A DNA stretch of 32,685 bases from Endozoicomonadaceae bacterium. GTDB taxonomy: Bacteria > Pseudomonadota > Gammaproteobacteria > Pseudomonadales > Endozoicomonadaceae. Within the stretch, counting starts at the first letter, position 1. The number at the start of each line of letters is the position of its first letter. A model generated the notes under the pieces. That model did not search any database. It was not told the DNA's origin and saw only the letters and a list, made by a program, of their open reading frames with translations. Both the position numbers and the translations under genes were made by a program. The stretch spans positions 1 to 32,685 of the forward strand of contig JAPORK010000301.1 of NCBI GenBank assembly GCA_026710285.1. Reading direction: 5' to 3'. Shown here in pieces: positions 28,058-32,685 of this stretch.

Positions 28058-29215
28058 TTAGCATACAGTCTCCGGTCTGAGCTTTTTATTGAGAATATTT
28101 TCTATAATTGCAGCAGCCCGCTCTGGCATACTATAAATATCAGTTTTTTCAGAAAACGCAATAGCATTATTTTTCCATTGCCGCCTCTTTTCACTGGTTA
28201 AAATTTCCTGTAACTGTTGGTTTAAAATTGACTGTTTAAATGGTGAAGGTGTGATTAACCCGACATCAGCTTCTGCAATATAATGTGCATAACCACATAC
28301 ATCGGTACACAAAACCGGCAAACCTGCAACCAGTGATTCTAATAATACAGTACCCGTGTTTTCATTATATGCAGGATGTATCAGCGCATCTGCACCTTGT
28401 AACAAAGCCGGAACATCTTCCATTCCGGGATAAAAAAAGACTTGTTTGTCAATTTTTAATTTATGTGCCTGTTGTTTGAATTTGTGTGTTTTATCTTTGC
28501 CTACAATAAAAAATTTAACCTGACTGCGCAGTATTATAGGCAAAGCACTCAAAGCCAGCAATGCACGATCCAACCCTTTAGTAATAAAACCGGAACCTAA
28601 TAGAAGCAGTAATTTTTCATCGGGGAGGATGTGATGCTTCTTTCTGAAATGGCGACGTATATTATCTGCATCACAGGTACGTTTACGATCTTTTGCAATA
28701 CCTGGAGGTAACAGATGTATTCGCTCTTCTTCAGTACCATAACATTGGTAAAACAGCGCTTTTTGTTTTTTGGACAGCGATAATATTTCTGTTGCAGCCC
28801 CGGCGGCAAAAACGCTGTGCTCACAAGCTGCAAAGTGCCTGTAACGTCTGCCCCAACGATAAAAGAAAGGACGCAATTTCCTGGCTTTGTCTTCATAGCA
28901 AGAGTCCGCTGCATAGTAAATATCCAGTCCTGGCATTTTGTTGAAGCCAATAACCAGATCGGCGGGAGATTGCTGCAGTTGTCTGTTTACCCAGTGATGA
29001 AATTTGTTGTTCCGTGTGCAGGCAGAAAATGCCTTTGGACGATAAATGTTCAGATTAAAATGATCAGGCTGTTCTCCTTCCCATACCATGGTATAAACAG
29101 ATATATTGTACCCTTTTTGATAGCAATGCTGTGCAATACGTAAGAAATCCCGCTGTAATCCCCCAAAAGGGAAGTACTTATACAAAACAAAAGCTAAGTT
29201 TATGCTGTTCTTCAT
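28058..29215 (-). CDS. waaG: LPS core glucosyltransferase I (WaaG, GT4)
   Basis: Transfers the first hexose to heptose II of the inner core at the cytoplasmic face of the inner membrane. 385 residues (E. coli 374). GT-B fold: the N-terminal half begins NLAFVLYKYFPFGGLQRDFLRIA, with DLVIGFNKMPGLDIYYAADSCY and the basic membrane-associating stretch KARKLRPFFYRWGRRYRHF. The C-terminal half has LLLLLGSGFITKGLDRAL and ALIHPAYNENTGTVLLESLVAGLPVLCTD, the nucleotide-sugar E-x7-E motif. It starts 20 bases after waaC. Confidence 0.94.
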   Translation of the reverse strand: MKNSINLAFVLYKYFPFGGLQRDFLRIAQHCYQKGYNISVYTMVWEGEQPDHFNLNIYRPKAFSACTRNNKFHHWVNRQLQQSPADLVIGFNKMPGLDIYYAADSCYEDKARKLRPFFYRWGRRYRHFAACEHSVFAAGAATEILSLSKKQKALFYQCYGTEEERIHLLPPGIAKDRKRTCDADNIRRHFRKKHHILPDEKLLLLLGSGFITKGLDRALLALSALPIILRSQVKFFIVGKDKTHKFKQQAHKLKIDKQVFFYPGMEDVPALLQGADALIHPAYNENTGTVLLESLVAGLPVLCTDVCGYAHYIAEADVGLITPSPFKQSILNQQLQEILTSEKRRQWKNNAIAFSEKTDIYSMPERAAAIIENILNKKLRPETVC

Positions 29216-29235
29216 GCTTTAAAGGCTCTTTAGTA

Positions 29236-30261
29236 TTATGGTTGTAAGCAATGCTTATTTAATTCTGACCATACTCGCTCAGGCGTTAAAAGTGTAGTTT
29301 TGGTAAGATCTGTTTCATGTTTGTTTGCATCTGCACTATAGTCTTTGCAGGTCAGATGAATCTGATTGGTACCATAAGTTCCAATTAGTTTTGGGCACGT
29401 AGGTCCGTATAAAGAAATAGCCGGAATATTAAGTGCTGCGGTTAAGTGTCCGGGTCCGCTATCCACAGCAACCACTGCCTGTGCCTGCAGTAAAGCCGCT
29501 GCAAGATGTTCAAGATTTAGCCTCGGTAATACAAAAGTATTCTGACCGGAAGCTGCAATTAATTCGGCACGCTGCTGCTCCTGTTCATTGCCCCATGGAA
29601 GATAAATAACAAATCCGTTCTGTTCAGCAATGGTTACAAGTTTACACCAGTTAGCCACAGACCAGTGTTTTTCCTTTCTGGTGGTGCCATGCAAAAAAAT
29701 CAAGGCAGGTTTTGTACTGTTTTTGGTAACCACATTTGGTAAAACGAGATGAGAAAATCTGTCAGAGGGTAAGTTAAACTGTCCTGGTGAAAGGGGGGCA
29801 GAGTATTTGAGTGAAGCCGCAAAAAGCTGACGTGTTCTCTCTATCGCATGTTGTTTTTTGGATACATTATGTCGATGTGAATAAGCATAAGATGCAACTG
29901 GCTCGCGAATTGATTTTTTGTCAAATCCATGTACGGGCGCTGTAACATAACGTGTCAGTAAAGCGCTTTTGATTAATCCCTGTGCATCAATAACACAATG
30001 ATATTTTTCTGATCTTAGCTGATGTTTAAATACGCTCCATTCACCCGACCAGATGGTCTTTAAAATATTTTTCCGCCACCGTCTTAACCCAACTGGAATT
30101 ACTTTATTAACAGCAGGATGCCATGTGGGAATTTCCTGGAATCCTTCTTCTGCTATCCAGTCAAAGCGAATACCATTGATAGCAGCAGCTGCATCTGTTA
30201 AGGCCGGCAGTGTGTGCAAAATATCTCCGAGGGAGCTGGTTTTAATAATCAGCACTTTCAT
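29236..30261 (-). CDS. waaC: LPS heptosyltransferase I (WaaC, GT9)
   Basis: Adds the first L-glycero-D-manno-heptose to Kdo of the LPS core from ADP-heptose; cytoplasmic face of the inner membrane. 341 residues. The N-terminus MKVLIIKTSSLGDILHTLPAL is diagnostic of the family, followed by RFDWIAEEGFQEIP and YHCVIDAQGLIKSALLTR. The C-terminal half has KHWSVANWCKL, VAVDSGPGHLTAAL (ADP-heptose site) and ISLYGPT. GAGAGA precedes the ATG. It is the first gene of the waaC-waaG-waaP operon; waaF, its usual partner in Pseudomonas, is not in the window. Confidence 0.95.
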   Translation of the reverse strand: MKVLIIKTSSLGDILHTLPALTDAAAAINGIRFDWIAEEGFQEIPTWHPAVNKVIPVGLRRWRKNILKTIWSGEWSVFKHQLRSEKYHCVIDAQGLIKSALLTRYVTAPVHGFDKKSIREPVASYAYSHRHNVSKKQHAIERTRQLFAASLKYSAPLSPGQFNLPSDRFSHLVLPNVVTKNSTKPALIFLHGTTRKEKHWSVANWCKLVTIAEQNGFVIYLPWGNEQEQQRAELIAASGQNTFVLPRLNLEHLAAALLQAQAVVAVDSGPGHLTAALNIPAISLYGPTCPKLIGTYGTNQIHLTCKDYSADANKHETDLTKTTLLTPERVWSELNKHCLQP

Positions 30262-30413
30262 AGCAGATTCTCTCAGTTATAACCTGACGCTCAAAGTAAT
30301 CAGGACAAATATCTTATGCAATTGTATACGCTATGTAGTCGCTGGATTTTAATTTTTTCCAGCAAAAATGTCAATAGAAATTAAAAAAACTGCCTTATAT
30401 CCCCGCCCTGAAG

Positions 30414-30590
30414 CTGTCTCTTAATCACATTTTAGACGCTTATTGTTACCCTGGTTGAATATACCAGCTTTTTCATAAAGCCATGGGCTTCGACAGGTTC
30501 AGCCCACAGTGCATTCAGTAAAGATTGGTATATTCAGCAGAAAATAAACCTGTGAAAATCGGAGCTTAAAAAAATGTGGTTAAGAGACAG
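30414..30590. mobile_element. Interspersed palindromic element, short full copy F
   Basis: 177 bp. Left end CTGTCTCTTAATCACATTTT (30414-30433); right end, reverse complemented, CTGTCTCTTAACCACATTTT. The whole unit is one imperfect palindrome with the central AGCCCA/GGGCTTCGACAGG segment reduced to one arm. The bases just outside, GCCCTGAAG (30405-30413) and ACCCTGAAG (30591-30599), match at 8 of 9 positions in direct orientation, as expected of a 9-bp target duplication. It lies upstream of waaC and the MFS gene (divergent). Confidence 0.8.
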
Positions 30591-31093
30591 ACCCTGAAGG
30601 AGGATGTTTTGCTGCATACCTGATAAATTTCGCTCAATAAGAAATGACTTTCGTCAGCATAATCATTCAAAATTTGTATAAAAAAATCAATAAAAGCTGA
30701 TTAATATTCTCAATCAATACTATATAGAAGACCGGTTTGAATAAGAGATATAAATTTTTTTATTTTTTTTAAAAAAAATAGCTTGCAATATGATATTCAT
30801 TCATTATATAAATACGGAGCAGTGAAAAATGCAGATGCGTCAGGTAATAATAAACATAATTTGATTCTCTATATAACTAAACCAGCAATAATAGTTTTTG
30901 TTCGTCGCAATAATGTTAGGAGCAGAGGCATTTTATATAAAACTATCTGAGCTATTTGATCGTGTAGCTGCACATTAACTTATAATTATATTGAGTTTAA
31001 ACAAATAAATATACAAGAGTTAATTATGCATTTGTTAATTAACTTATCTTTTTAATTTAAGATATTACAGATTATTTTTTGAGAGATATGAGC
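30591..31093. other. AT-rich leader upstream of the MFS gene
   Basis: About 500 bases with homopolymeric A and T runs (around 30755-30780) and no gene I can support. The start of this stretch (GGTTTTGCGG-like, CTGATAAATTT) is shared with the sequence after repeat B. It should hold the transporter promoter. Confidence 0.5.
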
Positions 31094-32353
31094 ATGTCTA
31101 AAGTGTCTTGCTTTAGGGCAACTGCTGTTTGCTTAACAGCAGGTTTACTTGTGGGGTTGCAATTTTTATTGCAGGGTTTGCCGGGTATTATGGTTAAACC
31201 TTTGAGTGATGCATTTAATATTAGTTTGACGCAAGTTGGTGTATTATCCAGTTCTATGATCTATCTGTATATTATATTGCAGGCACCAGCCGGAAAAATA
31301 GCCAGTTTCTATGGGGAAAAGTTTTGCCTGGTGATAGCATCAGGATCTTTAGCTGTACTTTGCCTCTTATTTACAGTGGTATCTACTTATACCAGTGCAG
31401 TGATTATACGTATGCTCATGGGAGTTGCTGCAGCACCGGGTGTTGTGTGCGTAATGCTACTAATCAGTCGCTGGTTTTCGGCGCGCTCCTTTGCCTTTAT
31501 TGCAGGGGTTTGGGAGGCTGTTAACATGGTTATTGCTGCTTCAGGACCTGTTTTTATGAGTAAAGTTGTCAACACACATGGATGGAAAACCGTTCTGCTA
31601 TTAATTGCAGGTATTTGCGTTGTTGTTTTGATAATGAATGTCCTGATTGTCACAAATGCACCAGAAGGATATGAAGCAGAAAAAGATGATATGCCTGAAG
31701 AAAAGACAGAAGAAAGCGGTGGCTGGCAAGCGAAAAATCCTTTTTTTCGACTTATAAAAAATGTTTCATTTGTATCAAACTGTGTATTTATATTGGGATT
31801 GTTTTCGGTGGTCAATGTGTTTGCTTCTTTATGGGGTATACCTTTCATGCGTGCAGCCTATCCTGAACATTCTCTGGAAGCAACACAAGCTATTTCGTTT
31901 GTCTTTATTGGTTTAGCCATTGGTGCACCACTGACAGGTGCAATTGCAAGCTACATAAACAGGTTGCGCCTTATAATGTTTTGGTGTGCATTGATTACTC
32001 TGCTTTGTCTGACAGTGCTTTTTTATTATCCAGTCAGTTTTAAGGTGGCTGGTGGTATTTTGTTCATACTGGGAGTGAGCGCAAGTGCTTATATGTTACC
32101 TTTTTCTGCAATAAGGCGTGATATACCTCCAGCCTTGCTTTATTTGGCTAATGCTATTTTAAACGCAGCCAGCCTGTTGGCAGCACCTTTATTTCAGCCA
32201 CTAATAGGCAAGATTTTAGATCTTCATTCTCAGCATGCAGTACAGCTAACGATGGAAAATTTTCAGGTTGCATTGCTACCACTTTATATTATTGTGTGTG
32301 TTGCTATTTTTTCTCTTATCTGGATTAAAGAAAATAAAATGTACAGCCAGTAA
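31094..32353 (+). CDS. MFS transporter, 12 transmembrane helices
   Basis: Inner-membrane secondary carrier of the major facilitator superfamily; substrate unknown. 419 residues from the ATG at 31094, chosen because GAGAGA lies 7 bases upstream; a TTG at 31079 and ATG at 31088 are weaker alternatives. Twelve hydrophobic segments are arranged 6+6. The cytoplasmic loop between halves (about residues 198-225) is acidic and rich in E/K (MPEEKTEESGG). Helix 1 contains LQFLLQGLPGIMVKPL, and loop 2-3 the GKIASFYGEKF version of the MFS motif A. Overall it resembles the ACS/NNP-like and RhmT/organic-acid carriers (D-galactonate type) in a general way only. It has no neighbour suggesting a substrate and is flanked by repeats on both sides. 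Confidence 0.85.
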   Translation: MSKVSCFRATAVCLTAGLLVGLQFLLQGLPGIMVKPLSDAFNISLTQVGVLSSSMIYLYIILQAPAGKIASFYGEKFCLVIASGSLAVLCLLFTVVSTYTSAVIIRMLMGVAAAPGVVCVMLLISRWFSARSFAFIAGVWEAVNMVIAASGPVFMSKVVNTHGWKTVLLLIAGICVVVLIMNVLIVTNAPEGYEAEKDDMPEEKTEESGGWQAKNPFFRLIKNVSFVSNCVFILGLFSVVNVFASLWGIPFMRAAYPEHSLEATQAISFVFIGLAIGAPLTGAIASYINRLRLIMFWCALITLLCLTVLFYYPVSFKVAGGILFILGVSASAYMLPFSAIRRDIPPALLYLANAILNAASLLAAPLFQPLIGKILDLHSQHAVQLTMENFQVALLPLYIIVCVAIFSLIWIKENKMYSQ

Positions 32354-32562
32354 TAATATACAGAGCTTAGCCTGGATTGAAAAAACTTTATTTTGCCTGA
32401 TAACTGCTCAGGGTGCATTAAACCTGAGCGGATATTTCTGGCATAAAACATTTATATCAGAAAGCTTATATCGCATAGCATGTAATGCTGGAAATATAAT
32501 TCTTCCAACGTATAATAACAGATTTTTTACCAGGCACGCCGTAAAGCCTCGTCCTTCAGGAT
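32354..32562. other. Region after the MFS gene
   Basis: No gene is supported. An open frame across 32268-32594 is an out-of-frame overlap of the transporter end and non-coding sequence. The last 30 bases (CCGTAAAGCCTCGTCCTTCAG) repeat the outer flank of copy E. Confidence 0.45.
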
Positions 32563-32685
32563 CTGTCTCTTGGTCACATTTTTTTAAGCTCTGATTTTTA
32601 TTCGCAGGTTTATTTTCTGCTAAATATATCAACCTTTACTGAATACACCGTGGGCTGAGCCTGTCGAAGCCCGGCTGTTTTTGAC
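32563..32685. mobile_element. Interspersed palindromic element, copy G (cut by window end)
   Basis: Left half only: CTGTCTCTTGGTCACATTTT at 32563-32582, then TTTATTTTCTGCTAAATATATC and the first palindrome arm GGGCTGAGCCTGTCGAAGCCC near the end. The right half is beyond the window. Confidence 0.8.

Noticed and set aside
31079-31093. TTG or ATG starts at 31079 and 31088 for the MFS gene
   Set aside because: ATG at 31094 has GAGAGA at the best spacing; the earlier codons overlap or lie next to that site.

Overview
The window is AT-rich bacterial chromosome. Gene families and gene order (pyrG-kdsA; rpoE-rseA-rseB-mucD; waaC-waaG-waaP; 7Fe ferredoxin FdxA; TtcA) point to a gammaproteobacterium of the Pseudomonadales/Oceanospirillales type. 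A very large metazoan-like surface protein and abundant interspersed repeats suggest a host-associated lineage, for example an invertebrate symbiont or parasite such as those in Endozoicomonadaceae. That placement is inference; there is no rRNA or marker tree here.

Layout. 1-2100: remnants of an interspersed repeat, thioredoxin (trxA), ferredoxin (fdxA), then a full repeat copy. 2110-7215: one 1701-residue gene, the most unusual in the window. It encodes a signal peptide, an unrecognised N-terminal half, three scavenger-receptor cysteine-rich (SRCR) domains, a Gln-Pro hinge, one transmembrane helix with a basic stop-transfer patch, and a tyrosine-rich tail holding tandem IYSVPP repeats. 7367-11790 (minus strand): CPD photolyase, a repeat copy, then pyrG-kdsA. 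12263-14862 (plus): ttcA and a frameshifted O-antigen ligase. 15082-20480 (plus): the sigma-E envelope-stress locus with a recognisable sigma-E promoter, rpoE, rseA, a 1-kb non-coding gap, rseB and mucD. 20926-26735 (minus): a three-gene operon of TerB-domain protein, P-loop ATPase and Lhr-like DEAD/DEAH helicase, matching the Shango anti-phage system. 27193-30261 (minus): LPS inner-core operon waaC-waaG-waaP. 31094-32353 (plus): an MFS transporter. The window ends inside another repeat copy.

Functional links. Much of the window serves the cell envelope: KdsA makes Kdo-8-phosphate and PyrG the CTP needed to activate Kdo; WaaC, WaaG and WaaP build and phosphorylate the inner core; the O-antigen ligase, now broken, would cap it; RpoE/RseA/RseB/MucD monitor envelope damage. 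Loss of the ligase would predict rough LPS.

Repeats. At least seven copies or partial copies of one element family are scattered between genes. They have long terminal inverted repeats whose outer ends resemble the Tn5/IS50 mosaic end, and a central palindrome on TTCGACAGGCTCAGCCCA. They look like non-autonomous IS4-type miniature elements. A second class of short REP-like palindromes also occurs. No transposase, CRISPR array, tRNA or rRNA gene was found.
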